Origin: Melieria omissa
Taxonomy: Eukaryota > Arthropoda > Insecta > Diptera > Ulidiidae
Direction of reading: 5' to 3'
Length of the DNA stretch: 64,000 nt
NCBI GenBank assembly: GCA_963971225.1
Contig: OZ020267.1
Coordinates: 116,012,936-116,076,935, forward strand
Both the position numbers and the translations under genes were made by a program. Positions 11,054 to 31,500 of this stretch are shown here, piece after piece (the stretch's first letter is position 1; each line of letters begins with the position of its first letter). The notes below the pieces were generated by a model. It ran no database searches and was not told the origin of the DNA. It saw nothing but the letters and a program-made list of their open reading frames with translations.

Positions 11054-12464
11054 TGTATGCAATTGATGAGATAATTAAGTAGGAACTATTGAGCTCATGT
11101 TTGCGAATCTTGTGAAACCCCGAGGGCGGACAGCCGTCCAAGGATGGTGTCTGCTCGGTTTTCGCGTGTTATTTTCCGTTTATCCGTTCTCCAAACGACG
11201 GGATTTTGTTGGCGATTAATATCGAAAGTATTATTTTTATCGGTACTATTAATTGGTTTAATGCGGTTCGTATTTGTATGCAGCAGATACGAAACGCTCC
11301 TAAGTTTGAGGGTTGTTCATCACGGTCCAGTGATGGGCATGAAATATTTAACTGTAATGGAAAAATCGCATCATGTTTTATTCGATAAGTTAGGTAATTA
11401 TGTGTAAGTAAATAATGTAATGTTAATAACGGTACACAAATATCTGAAAGCTAGATCGAGATTAACGGGATCAATGTCGTGCGTGAGCATCCCACAACCC
11501 GTTCCACATCACTAGAGAACTTCCGAAAGAACTTGCGCTGTGCAAAACAAACGCAACTGGGGGTTTTGTGCTCGTATGCAATTTGTAAAACATTTTTAAG
11601 GAATTAAAAATATGCCATGAACCACTTAGTCAATGTGAAACGATTTAACCGGAGGAAGCTGAAAGTGTCACAAGCACCAGGGCTCGGGCTAGCTTAGAAT
11701 TAATTGAATGATTATTATATTTATTACATAAATTAGCCAACAGTTTTATGTTAAAATGTTAAGTTTCTCGTCGCTAACAAGGAAAAAATACTTTTGTTTT
11801 TCCAAATCTATTTATTGTCAAATACATAACACATACCTACTTACATTGAAATGATGGCCATATTGGTTTTAAATAACAGCTTTTAACTTAAAACGAAGAA
11901 ATCATAACTACATACACATAAGTCAAACACAACGTACACGAATACATAATTCACCTACATCCAACCGAAATTAGTCAAAATTGAACACTGATGCGAATGG
12001 AACGTTGGTGGCAACGCTTGCCCGCCTTTTGATGCCAGATTAGGCGGAAGAACTTTGTATTAGCTGAAACAAAAAAATATGCGCTCGAACTGAATACCAA
12101 TGCGCCAAACACGAATTACCCATCCGCAAAGCACACAAACATTTTGTACGATCGATTTTAGCGGTAGCACTTTTGCGTGGCGAGCTAAAACGAGAACCAC
12201 TAATTTATGAGAACATTTTGTATGCATTTTATATTTATACATACACACTCATTTTACGGTAATATATTAATAATATCAATAACAATAATAATAAAAAATA
12301 GAAGTAAAGTAACATCATGAATGGATTCCGTTTTTAATGTACGCCCAGACAGATAACGGTATATACTCGTACTTGGATAAGGCTAACGGTAGGAACTCCA
12401 AACACTTTTAAAACTAACATTGAAGACATTGTAAGCAAATTCGTAAAATACACACATATATTGT

Positions 12465-12491
12465 ATAATATATATATATATATATATATAC

Positions 12492-12542
<51 letters not shown>

Positions 12543-12560
12543 CATATATATTTATATATG
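12465..12560. repeat. (TA)n microsatellite with short interruptions
   Basis: Almost pure alternating TA, broken only by CATTTC-like and TACATA steps, about 95 bp. Such tracts are slippage-prone and often polymorphic. Confidence 0.9.
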
Positions 12561-13474
12561 GTATATATATAACAAAGGAGTAAATCGAGCGAATCGTTAA
12601 ATACAGAACTGACAAACAAAATTTTAGTCGTATTCTAAGTAGCTTAGTGACATTTAAAAGCACGCAGGTACGCATGCAATTTGCGAGGGAAAATTTTTTC
12701 TTACAGAACAGTGCGCATGCAGAGAACTAAAAATGAAGCTAGTTTTAAACTGAATAACGTAAATATTTAATATACAAATTTTAAATAGATACGAAGAATA
12801 TTTAAATATAACATACGTCATAGTAAAACAAGAAAATTGTATTTTTGTGCCCTTACGAGATGATCATTTAGGTGGAAGTGGGATTAAGTTACACTGCAAT
12901 TGGCGCTTGGCGCTTACGGGGTTGTAGCGAAAAATATAAAACGCTTTATGTTTTTGGTTATAGCTGGCCCGTTTTTTTATTGCGTTCAGTTGCAGGCTGC
13001 TGACAGTTTCGCAGCTATATGGTAAAGTAGCTTAAGTGAAGTTAGGTTAGGCAGCTGCTGAAGAAGCTCTTGTCAGATCATCAGAAATTTAAAATAATTA
13101 GAAAATTAGTTGTATATGTACTCGAAACTGAGATTTACCCAAACAAGTTTTTAATTATCACATCATTTATACAATTTGTATATTCAATTCAATAGTATTT
13201 TTGCACTTCGATGATGTTTTATTGCTCAGTCATTAAAAACAAGAGGAAAATTGCTACGAACACAATACAGTTTTTGATTACAAGCATGGATGAAATAAAA
13301 TTAACATTTGTGAGTCTAGGCTCATAATCTTCAACTCCTTCCATCATACATATAACCTCCGCAACTAAATATGAGTTTCCCGCAAACATACTATATATTC
13401 TCAGAGGATTGCCATTTTCTGCAGAGACGACAGTCACCGAAAGAAATATTGTTTTAATATTTTGGTGTTAGCTT

Positions 13475-13550
13475 CAGCAGGGAGTCGATCTTGTGGCCGA
13501 CTATTACGTAAGACCCACTAATAAGCTTAGTCACGAGACCACTCGACATG
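13475..13550 (-). repeat. Weak tRNA-like sequence (possible SINE head)
   Basis: On the minus strand TGGTCTCGTGACTAAG resembles a tRNA A box and GATCGACTCCC resembles a B box at tRNA-like spacing. Stems pair poorly. It is unlike the other tRNA-like repeat in this window. Could be chance. Confidence 0.3.
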
Positions 13551-15504
13551 TTTTGACGAAAATTACAAATATTAATAAGCGTTCATACCAATTACTAAAG
13601 TTGGCAGCACTTGGCGTTGTGTTCGAAATGCTGTAATGAGAACTATTACATATTCGAAGAAGGCATCGTTCAGTTATTCGACGTTATACCGTTACCTGGA
13701 AGTGGCGCGGTGAGTAGCAGACAATTTGCAGTTTGTTCTATGACAAAAAGAGTTCAATAATTGTATTGTCGGTAGACTTAAAAGTGTGTTTGAAGTTATA
13801 TTAAACTGGTAAGTAGCATTTGGTCATAGCGAGTGAAATTCTGTTGATGCCGGTTTCGTTTGTACGAATGAGTGTGTGTGCGCGCGTGGCAAGCGTGCGT
13901 CAGTGCGCTGATCTATTACAATGAGGTGTCGAATTGGCTCATGGCGGCGATTTCGAAAATCCTATATCTATTCATTCATTGAAGTTGGCTTTGTCGGCAT
14001 CGTGGTTTTGTGCTAGCGATTTGAACTATTAAAATTATCACTTCGCGCTGATTTAAGTTAAATTAATTTAAAGCGCACACAATTATCAGGGACTCCACTT
14101 GCAGGATTTTGTTCGAACCGATTTTAATTTGGTAAGTATAAAGATTCCGGAAAAATGCGTTTTAAACATCTTGTTAATGCAGTTTTTTTGCTGGCGTTGA
14201 AGTAGTTAAAATATGGAGTGTGTGTGATAGTTGTGCTTTCCTAGTAATTTCAGCATCCATTGCGGGGTCTTGCAAATTAGTCAAGTTTGTGCAATAAAAG
14301 TTGCAAAATTTATATTACAGAAAGTTTCCATTGATGTGTCCTAGTTTTTATTCAGTAAATGAAATTTTGCTGTTTTTTTTTAATTTTACATGAATTTTGA
14401 GAAATATAGTTGAATGAAACTTTTCTGGTGGAACCGAATTTTTGATTTTGATTCAATTTAACGGCTTGATTTCTTCATCCTAATTTCGACTTATTGGTTT
14501 TCTGTCTGCGTCTGTCAAAGAATGCCTTAATGCTTACCGCCTTTGAATAGTCAAACGTACATTTAAAGACTATGCGGTACGAATAAAGGCAAGTCTGGTC
14601 TGTAGCTATTGCAGTCAAACGCTTTAGCCCTCTAAAATCTTCTGGTGTCGAATTCCGATTTCCGACCTGTGGAGCGACGGACTTCTGGTTCTGTCAGTAA
14701 ATTTATGCTCATTACAATTGGTGGCAGTCCAAGTGTGGCCAACTTCAATAAATGAAGCAACCTGGAATGATCTTCGAGTTTTATCAAATTAATTTTTATT
14801 CAAACGAGTTTTCAAACTTCTTTGGGTCAAAATACATTTCAAAAATTTCTTGTATTTTTATACAATTTCTAATTGTAAGCAATTTCATATTCATATTTTT
14901 ATTACAGAATAAATACAATTAAAAACTGTTGTGTTCATTTTTGAATGGAGACGTATTATGTCTCACTGCAACTACTTAAAAAAGGGGATTTAGTACATTC
15001 CATTGAAAATTTTCCCCATTTTGTTGTAGAGAAACGCACAGTCCACATGTTCACGCGGTGTTTTCTCCTCATTTTGCTCTTTTCATTTAATTTTGCGGGC
15101 TTCTTTTCAATCCTTTTCATTTTTATAGTTATTACTTGTTAATACAGTTAAGAAAGTTACAATAAAAATGATATATATTTCGCATGAAAGTGATGATGAT
15201 GATTGTTGGTTGTTGATTTCCGTATATAGTTTTGTTGTGTTACGTTGATGTGATGAAATCAAATAATGGTTTTATCTTTTGACACACTGCATTGAGTGTA
15301 CGGAGACGCTCTTCGGCGGCCTTTTGCTGGAAAACCAGTTGGGTTTCGCGTTGTTTTCCTGGAGTTAGAATTTTGTGGAAAGTGTCGACTATAGAAGTCA
15401 TTGCTTGAATTTAGTAACTGAAAATCAAGGTTGACGACAATGAAATTTTGCATTGAGCTGGGGCGTAGAGCATGCGGAATACATGTTTTCCCCATTTTGT
15501 TTTT

Positions 15505-15846
15505 TTAATTTAATTTCACAAGCGAAGTATGACCACATTCGTCGTGGTTGGGCTTTGTGTTAGACATGTTCTTGTTGGGCGGTTTTAAGCAGAGAGTACA
15601 TGCTCGAGCTCCTTTGGGTTTCGATTGGCGCAAACGAACATTTCCCCCCCTAATTGAAGACTTGCTCAAGGTTCGTTTTCGGTCTACTATTGGTATATTC
15701 ACTGATGTTGTTCGACTATGTGATTTGTTGCTTTGCTTTTCAACTGGTATGTTTGGCTTTTTATTCTCTCGATCATAGATCGCTGGTCTGACTGTTGCTG
15801 CTGCTGGTTGGAGGTCGCAGTTGTCGAAATTCGCTGGGTGTTGCGT
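15505..15846 (-). CDS. vig: In-frame 113-codon extension after the vig stop (readthrough candidate)
   Basis: Directly after the vig TAA (15847-15849) the same frame stays open for 113 sense codons and ends at TAA 15505-15507. The extension starts ACG CAA CAC CCA and is basic. It contains a Cys/His cluster: a CxxC (CTLC) followed about 20 residues later by DECGH. If the stop is read through, or bypassed by an edited or alternatively spliced mRNA, the protein grows from 445 to 559 residues. Otherwise this is 3' UTR. Fly genomes have hundreds of documented readthrough genes, but the preferred context is UGA-C and this one is UAA-A, which is a poor context. No splice pair that would skip the stop was seen. 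Confidence 0.4.
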   Translation of the reverse strand, partial: TQHPANFDNCDLQPAAATVRPAIYDRENKKPNIPVEKQSNKSHSRTTSVNIPIVDRKRTLSKSSIRGGNVRLRQSKPKGARACTLCLKPPNKNMSNTKPNHDECGHTSLVKLN

Positions 15847-17840
15847 TTAAGCCAATGTGGGGAATTGGCGCTCATCATTAACTTTTGGTGCTGCGTTTTG
15901 CTGCTGCCGCTCGCTACCGAAGTTGCGCTTACCACGTCCAACAGTGCTGCCGCGCCCCCCTTCGTAACCCCCAACACCGACTCCGGCGCCGGCTCCGCCG
16001 CCACGCGGGCCAGTTGGCCGTTCGCCAGTGTTGACGTTATTACTGGGAGCACCACCACCGCCAGGGCGTGGTCCTCCGCGGCCACGTCCACGACCGCCGA
16101 AGCCGCCACCACCGCGACGACCGTCATTGAAGTTGAATTGTATGTCGAGCACGCGTTGTTGACGTCCGACTCGTTGTGGGTACATGGCAGGATCGAATTC
16201 AAGCTCCTCTTCGCTTTCGTTTTCTTTCTTTTTGTTGTTGTTCAATACGATCATTTTCTTCCATTGTGATGTGTCTTCACCTGAAACAAGTTAATATTAA
16301 TGCGAATGTGTTGTGAAAATCCGCCCGCAGTTAATTGTTTCCCAGGCATTCACCTTCACCAGCCTTGCGTATATTGAATGTTGGCTTGACTCGTTGTTGC
16401 TTCTGGGCCTTCCATTCGTCCAGTGTCAACTCTTTGGTTTCTTCTTCGACCGCCACTTGTTCCGCTTGTTCATTGCCAGATTCATCAGCCTTATCCCCAG
16501 CATTTCCGCCGTCTGTCTCGTTCTTGTTAACGTCATCGATTGCCTCCTTGACTGAGCCCCAGTTGTGTGCACCAGCACCATCTCGTTTGTCAATGGCCTT
16601 TACGCCTACAAATTGAACTTAATCTTAGTTTAGGTATTCGACAATGTGATAGCTATGATATGATATGATATGCGCTTTTTAGATTTGATTTAGTATAATT
16701 TTGATAAGCAGGAAGTGAAAACTAAAAACAAATTAGATTGTTTTACTGTGCTTTGAAGTGAACATTTTAAATTATAAAAATGTGGTAAATGGGTCTGCCT
16801 CACTTAACACACGTTCTGATTCATTAGGACTCTTTGGATTCCACAGCCCGCATAAATAATTTTGAAACAAATTGTTATTAGAACGGAGACGGAGAATTAA
16901 TATATTATGATATAAATGTTAACCTCCAGTAGGTTCAAAATGGGCTTAAAGTTCTTGCTTGCTAATGTTGATTAGCTCCTATTTTTTAGTTGCACGTGAA
17001 ATAGTTGAAGTTGTCGTAGGAGTTGCTGTGCCAACCACGCCCACATTGCGTTAAAATTCGGTAAAAAACCTGAATGTCGATCTGAATTTCCTACCGATTC
17101 GCGTTTTGGACAACCGAAGATTATTACTTCAATCCTTGTCTAAGGAGCGGTGCTGCAGTGTGATGATTGACGGACGGGGGGTACTTACCAGTTTTGTCAG
17201 AGCCTGATTGGCGATCGAATTCGCGTTTGCGGTTAGCGCCTTCAAAGTTACGATTGCGTGGTGGTCCCCGGTTGTCACGATCGCGGAATTGTCGAGGTTG
17301 CTGCTGTGCTGCACCACCCTCGCCTTGTGCGCCAGCGCTAGTATTGAACCCATTTTCCCTAACGTTGCGTCGGTTATTGCGTTGTTCGCGAGTTTCGCCG
17401 TTTTGTTGCCTGAAGTTAGCGGGACGTGCACCCTGTGGTTGTTGTGGTCCACCTTGGCCGCCTTCGCCGCCGCCGTTGGCGGGGGGACCGTTGCGTTTGC
17501 GATTGACATTAACAGCGGCGCCAGCTGCTCCGCCCTGTTTGCTATTGAACTTGTCAGCAGTTGTCTTCTTGGAGCCTTCGTTTTTGTTCATTGCCGATGG
17601 TTTATTTTCCTTTTCCGCTTGATTGGGCTTCTTATTCGCTTGCGCCCGTGTAGCACCATCGACATTTTGTTTATTCGATGACTTAGCAGAGGGAGCACCA
17701 CCACCTCCGCCAGCAGCCGCAGCAGCGGCCGCGGCTGTCTTAACCTGCTTCTTGTTCTTGACAACGATATTATCTAATGGATCGCTAACATCATCGTCCA
17801 TGAACAAGAGTTCATAACGATTATTACCGGAGCTATCCAT
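15847..17840 (-). CDS. vig: vig/SERBP1-HABP4 family RNA-binding protein
   Basis: Three coding exons on the minus strand: 17840-17189, 16605-16354 and 16280-15847, 1338 nt, 445 aa. Borders are GT-AG and phases agree (1, then 1). Members bind RNA and ribosomes; Drosophila Vig was found with RISC components. The N-terminus MDSSGNNRYELLFMDDDVSDPLDN carries the family's acidic 'DDxSDP' start. Next come Ala/Gly and Asn/Arg/Gly-rich stretches. Exon 2 has the conserved family block RDGAGAHNWGSVKE, then LTLDEWKAQ. Exon 3 has an RGG box (GGRGRGRGGPRPGGGG) and ends FPTLA. The usual length is about 400-490 aa. In Drosophila vig sits inside a vasa intron; here it is outside, 1.2 kb from vasa and divergent from it. 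Assignment to vig rather than its paralogue vig2 is not certain. Confidence 0.9.
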
Positions 17841-19047
17841 TTCAGGCGTTTTTGTGGTTTATTTGTATTCCTTTTGCTGATTGCCCGTCCAATTTTCTTC
17901 AAATTTCAACTTTTCGTGTGTTAACCTTAATTTCTGCGTTCTACTGCACAAGAGTCAAAAGTTAGAACACATGCCCAACGTTGGAAAAGCATGGTATACA
18001 TATAAGAAGAAGAAGAATGTCACCGTTTGACAGTTGTCGGGTTGGTTTAATGCGCACTCGACGAGCGACCAGGTACGTTCTGGTGGTTGGAGCTGCACTA
18101 CACAGAGTTGTTCAATCAGCGTTGAGCAGGAGAGAGGAGGTGCATGGAGGGGTGTACGCGCATTTTAGCGAGAGAGTAGCCTTCGATAGTAGTCTTATAT
18201 TGGAATGTCATTATATTTTTAGAGGGGTTCTCATGGAAATGAGCCGCGTGTTCGGTTCCTTGTGTAGCCGTGGATGCATGAGTTGAGAGCTTTCGCTGTT
18301 TCTATGTCAAGGTTTTGATGAAAACAAGAATAGTTTGATTGGTCGATAAGGTTCGAAATTTAGCGCACGGTTGCAGCTCGATTTGGAGCGTACTTTTTAA
18401 TAGCAAAAACAATTGGAAATATATATTGAGAAAATGGCGAGCTTTCAAGTTCTTCGTTTATATGAAAAGAATGAACCGGTTATTTTCCATATGAATGGAT
18501 TTTCAGTACTAATATTTGATTGAAACTCGTTTAAAGTGGCAGACCCTGAAGTTCTTCAGATAGGCGCTAATGTTTTAGTGAGAGTTTATGGTTGATCGGA
18601 GAATGAAACGGAATTGAGTGGAATTTATATTTCACACTTATACTTACACTACCAGTAAGTTATTTTATGAAAACTTGAGCATTTATTGGTAATAAACACT
18701 GAACACATGGTGCATTTTACCAATTTCCTCCCTTCGATTTCAACCCATCCCACGTTTTGATACGGCTTGCTACAAGCCCACACTGGCAGACTGGCAAAAC
18801 CACACACACTGACACACACACACACCCCAACATATGTATGCTTCATTTTACAAATGAGAGGCGAAAACATAAGCAAAAGTCGCTTGGTTTGCAAAAATTG
18901 GCGCTTTAGAAGAAAAAAGTCTTTAGTTTCAAATTTCGATTAAGTTGCATTACTATGGAGCGGTACCGGCTCATTAGAAAATTGAAGCATTCTAGTCGGC
19001 GTGAAGCGGAAATAAACTCGTCTTCTTTTGCAGCACCAACAAAGAAA
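17841..19047. promoter_or_regulatory. Shared divergent upstream region of vig (-) and vasa/solo (+)
   Basis: This 1.2-kb stretch separates the two start codons and must hold both promoters. A 5' UTR acceptor (ttcttttgcag, ending 19033) lies 14 bp before the vasa ATG, so vasa has at least one upstream non-coding exon; a donor-like ctacca|gtaagtt at 18656 is a candidate partner. A (CA)n run is at about 18800-18830. No clear TATA box or other named element was identified. Confidence 0.5.
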
Positions 19048-26262
<7,215 letters not shown>

Positions 26263-28530
26263 AGGGACCAATTTAATATTTTCAATTTCAACATTACTGC
26301 TTAATTTACATACACAGATTCGTGTAACTGTAGACCACAAATGAATTCCATAATCTCATCATACGTTTGTTCAAAAATAATTGAAATTTTTATTTTAAAA
26401 AGACAGGTTTAAACTTAAAAGCTGTAAAAGAAATTCCATCAACAGACATTTGAATCATAAGTTGGGCAATGTTAATTTTTTTATATAAAACGTAAAAAAT
26501 GCAAGTGAATTTTTTAATAAAAAAATCAATGTTTCCTTTGAGTATTGGTGGTCAGATTTTTTATTGTGTTCTGTTAAATAAGTTGAGGAAAATTGTCGCT
26601 TTTTTCATCGGATTACAACCATGGTGGTCGCGTTGTGTCAAAACATAACTGCCAAAATGTTTCGAGTTTTTACATACTTTCCTGCGTCCACGCGCAGCAG
26701 AAGATTGGCTAGTGGACCGGCGAATTGCGAGTTCCAGTTTGTTTACATCTGTCAAAAGAATTTGAAAACAAACTGAATCAATTGGCAGCCTGCGTGTATG
26801 TGTGCAAGTTGGCCGCTGTGTCAAATGGGAAAATCAATATTCCACGCGAACGAAACTCACCACAAACTCAATAGAATTCGGCAGCTATCCTACGGTACAC
26901 CCCACGCTGGTTCCTTTTTAGTCTTCAGCGGGATACGACACAGAGCGGTTGCGATCAAAGACAACGCGAACGCGCTCGTGGAATCTTCTGGTCAATTTTT
27001 CCTGAATCTAAACAACGTGAAAAAAGAAATTGTGTAAAAGTGTATAGAATATTATAAACGGATTAGTGCGGGTTTTGTGGGCGCAATTGAATGCTAGTTG
27101 AAGCGGCGTTGTGCCTCTCCAAACCATTTTCTACATAGCCCACTGCTGCCGTTGCGTGATTGTCTGGATGTGTGTGTTGTGCTAAAATGTTATGAAATAA
27201 GGAGCTGCTGCTGAATTCTTAGCACAGAACATTAGAAGTTACATCGAGTTATGCCTTTTTAGTGGAGGTTCGAATAATCTGAACTCGCAGCGCCAACAAT
27301 GAAAACGCATTGTGGAAATGAAAAATTGGTCCACGTTTGTCCCCTTCGAATATTTGGGCATTCCTTGCAGGCGATGTGCGGTGTACAAAGCGGAGGAATG
27401 TGGTCTGCGTTGTCGCCTGTCAGCATTGCAGCCACTGGTCATCGTCTGCCCGGTTCCTTTGTATTTTCTTTACTACTGCTCACACACCGAGTGACCCATT
27501 TCGTTATTACAGCCACTCGACCCTCACCGCAGAACGAGAGAACCACCTTTTTCAACGCTGCTCTGCGACGCACTGATGACTATCGGCTGATGGTTTGTCA
27601 TTTGTAATTGCGAATAAGTGTGGCGTCTTTGAAGCGTGTGGCGTGCTGTGCGCAAATTCGTCTGCCGACAGTTGCTGTGGCAGATTAGTTGTCCTAAACG
27701 CCAGTACTCCGTGCATGTGGATTACTTGCCTTGGCTGCCGGCAACGCTTAGATTGTCGTTGTTATATGTATTCTTTCGTTTCGGTCTTTTCAATTTGCCC
27801 CCTTGACACACGCTCATAGTCGTAAACAGTTCGCGGTGGTGTGTGCTGTGAATGCGAATGCCGCTTCTCCACTGCTGTTTGGGTCAGTGCGTTTAAAGCC
27901 TCCGGCTAGCCATTTTGTTTTTATTCCTTCTTCACATGTGTGTGTGTGTGCGTGGGCCACACATACATGTGTATTATTACATGTTAAAATAGTGCTGAAA
28001 TTAAAAATTTAGAAGAAAACTGAAATGAATACACGCCGGAAGCGAAATGCCAAGTGGGCATTGGGAAAATGTCAAACGAATGCATTGCTTCAGATCCGAA
28101 CCCAAGATTCAGTGTGTGGCGCAACTACAATAAATTAAATAATTAAACAAAATGTATATATGTATGTAGTTCAGGTCTTGATTTTCTTCTGGACACATTA
28201 ACCCTGGAGCTTTTCAGCTTTTTTATTCGGGGAAAAAGTGATAAAGTGTAGAATAAAACTCCCGGTGCCTAAGTCGCGCGAGCTCCAATGTTTACATATA
28301 TTATTGCGCGACAGAATATCGCAAATGTTAATATAACTGTTTTGTATTGTATTTGTTGAAGGGCATACGATATGTACAAATAACAATTAAATACAAATTT
28401 GTAAACAACGCAAGAGTAAACGTGGACGGGAACGGCAATACAATACGCAAGAAAGTATACGACGTCTAAAACAGCATCCCGTAAGGCGCCGTTGGATTGA
28501 TCGCGTCGCGGCCACATCAGTGAAGTAATT
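26263..28530. other. Intergenic: vasa 3' end and presumed promoter/leader of Ano8
   Basis: An AATAAA at 26516 probably ends vasa. The 26.7-28.2 kb part is GC-richer than the flanks and may hold the Ano8 promoter and non-coding first exon. A short ORF (ATG 28025, about 37 codons) could be an upstream ORF. No conserved protein is recognisable. Confidence 0.4.
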
Positions 28531-31500
28531 ATGAATACAAGTTTTGAAAATCTCATACAAGGCGGTGGTGGCGGTGATATGTCCTCGGAGCGTCAGTCGT
28601 CTGAGGATGTACATGAGTCCACGACGGCGGAGGATGCCGGCCTCGATGCTGGCGATGACTTCACCGACGACAACAACTTCGAATCAAATTTACGACGACG
28701 TAAAGGCAAAATCTTATCCTGCGCCAAGGAGACGATTGAGAATGGTAAGTGAACCGCTGGCAACAACAGCCAAATTGGGGGCTTGGATTAAATTCGAGGT
28801 CCCTTCGAGGAGCAGACAGGTTAAACTTGTATTTTTTTTAACCAACATCGTACTTATAACTGTACACAAATTCAATTCAATGTGTTCAGTGTTCAACAAT
28901 GTTCATGATGGAAATAAAAGCTTTCAAAATTTTCAGTGAAAAGCCTATCTATAGAACCTCTCTCAGATCGGGGTTGCTATAAATGTATGAATATCGAAGG
29001 TATTGATTTAGCGCATTAAGTTTAATAACACTTTCTGTTCTTGTCTCCCGTAAGAAAAATTCCCCTATTTTAAAAACAAATTAAATGAGGAGTTTTTGGC
29101 GATAGCTGGTTGGTTACCCATAGGATAATGAATGATAATGGGTCAGCCACCATTTTAAGTTCTTAATCTGTGTGCTCGGAAAGTTAAATTGTGGCGATAA
29201 ATACTTGCGCGTACGTATGGCGGGTGAAGGACGCGGCAGTATTCGCGGCGATTTTGAAGTTTCACATTTAATGGATTTACGTAAAGCGAATCAATTCGAT
29301 TGCGTGTTACAGTCAAATATTTTCATTTGGTTTTTTAGCTTTTTTTCTCTCTTTTCTCTTTTCTCTTTTGCTTTTATTTTTGTATTTCCCTCTATTTTCG
29401 CTTCGAGCTCCATGTGATGGCGGCGCTTTAGAGTCGCGGCGCACGCCACTACGTTCAAGTGGCCTGAAACCTTAGCGAGGGTGTTGTTTTTGGCACTATT
29501 GCTTGTCGAGTCAGCGGCTTCGATGTTTTTTTGCTTTCTAATAGCCGTTGGTATATATACGTAAGGATGAAGGGAAGAAGCGTACAAAACATGCCGATGA
29601 GTTTCAATTTTTCAAACTACGAGACGGCTAGTAAGTAGATGGATGACGCACGACAGCATTTGGCGATTACCACTAGAAATGAATGACCGCGGTTTATGTG
29701 CGAAAATGTGTTTTGTCGAACTGAAAATGTGCCTTTTTGTGTGTTTTTCAATTGTGTTCGAAATTGATACATAAACGAATTTTGTCGAGGAAAATTTGCG
29801 GCAAGAAATCTATAAATATTTATTATATAATCCCTCTAAGGTATCTATACTGATTCGATAAATAAAGCTGATTGCGGAAATGACTTTTGATAGAGATATT
29901 GGCTGTGAGATGTGGCAACTCGATTTTAACCCTCTACTGCCCCATACGGCCTTAAGGCACGGTACACAAAAAGCTAGAAAAGTCCACATAAATTTTAATT
30001 TTTTTAAATGAAATTTTTAGAAATTTTTATATTATAGATAAATTAAGTTGTAATTTCTTTAATGTAGCACTGCTGTAAGCATCATATGGGACAAAGATGT
30101 ACAGGAAGTTTTAGAAAACTTGGATTCCGATGTTTTCGAAGAAACTGATAAAGAAACCGATGAAGAAACTGATGAAGAAACCGTTAATAAAGTGTTAGTT
30201 ATGTTAGATTCAAAGTTCAAAATAGGAAATTTTGTTAAAAGGAGACATTTTTCCTCTTTCATTTGATATCCATATCTTCATCATTGCACAACGGCAAATA
30301 TTAAAAAAAATATTTGAAATATGTATGTCCTAAAAATTTATAAAGTCCTTTAAAAAGGACTTTTGGTCAGAAAATGGAAAACTGACTATGCCAGGATATT
30401 ATAAATGACCTCTTGTTTCACGTCTATATCAACATTTGGATGGGTCTCGGCTAAATTGATTTTTTTGTCGCACGGTGTAATAAATGTAAAGTTGGTGATC
30501 TGACTGACTGCTTCATAACTTTGTCATTTTTCTTTTGATTCTATTGATGTTAGGCTTAATATTTGCTCAAATAATATATAATTTATCATAAATTTTAAAA
30601 CCAGAGCAGATAACTTATTTTATCGATAGAAAAATCATTCAAAAATGTATGATTTTGAAAATGATCGAAAAATTGACTTTTTTACAACTTTCACCGTCAG
30701 TAACTTCCCCAAATCTCATCTGATTTGGACAATCTGTATATTGCTGGAAAGGCTTAGGTACTATCGTGGTAGTCGGATGATTCGTTTACGAGATATGTGC
30801 TCATAACTGAAACAATAGGGATTCGTAGATTTTTTCAATATAAAAATGAGGGTAGTTTAAAAATTTTGTATGTATTGTTTTGTCTTATCCAAACGTATCT
30901 AAGCTATTTTATATAAAAAGAAAATTTTCTTTTTCACTATTTTGGACATGGGAATTGAAGGGTTAAGGCACGCAAATTTATATAGGTTTCACGCCCACAC
31001 AGAAGCAAATTTTGTTATTTTAAAAATGTTTCCTTCTTATATGATTCTAAAACTACATGGTGAACAATTTTTCGACTTAAAAAAAAATTGGGGCAGTAGA
31101 GGGTTAAGCTTACGAATACTTCAATGGCTTTAAAATCACAACAATCAATTTGGGCAGAGTAAAATGAAAAATAGTAATTTGCAGCGGCGGATTCAGAAAA
31201 ATATTTTGGGGGGTTTAAAAAAATAATTGTTTAAGGGAAGGCTCCCCTGGATTTGGACCGAAAAATGGTTTTTTTTTTTTTTGCATAAAACGAAGGCTAC
31301 ATATATGTAGAATATGTGTGTAAAAGGATTTTTTGATACGACGCGTATTTTCATGGGAGAACACACCTGTCTCACGCGCGCTACGGGACGCTCCACTGCT
31401 CTAATTTGCTTCAAACGCGTTTATCTCGAAACCATTTTTTCCAATCTAACTGAAATCACCGGACTTGATCTAATGATCCGATTTTCTTCATCTAAAAACT

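Larger units (their letters stand above)
11060..15480. other. Intergenic region between Kr-h1 and vig (convergent 3' ends)
   Basis: No supported coding exon. Holds AT-rich DNA, a long (TA)n tract at about 12465-12560 and a weak tRNA-like sequence on the minus strand at about 13475-13550. The two neighbouring genes both end towards this region. Confidence 0.6.

Noticed and set aside
15699..16202. 167-codon ORF overlapping the vig last exon on the same strand
   Set aside because: It is the other frame of the GC-rich RGG-encoding exon; the spliced vig frame ending FPTLA accounts for the sequence.
15733..17817. Several long plus-strand ORFs opposite vig
   Set aside because: Antisense shadows of Gly/Ala/Asn-rich codons, with no family resemblance.
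30059..30262. Ser-rich minus-strand ORF as a gene
   Set aside because: Repetitive, lies inside a TTAA transposon, and has no recognisable domain.
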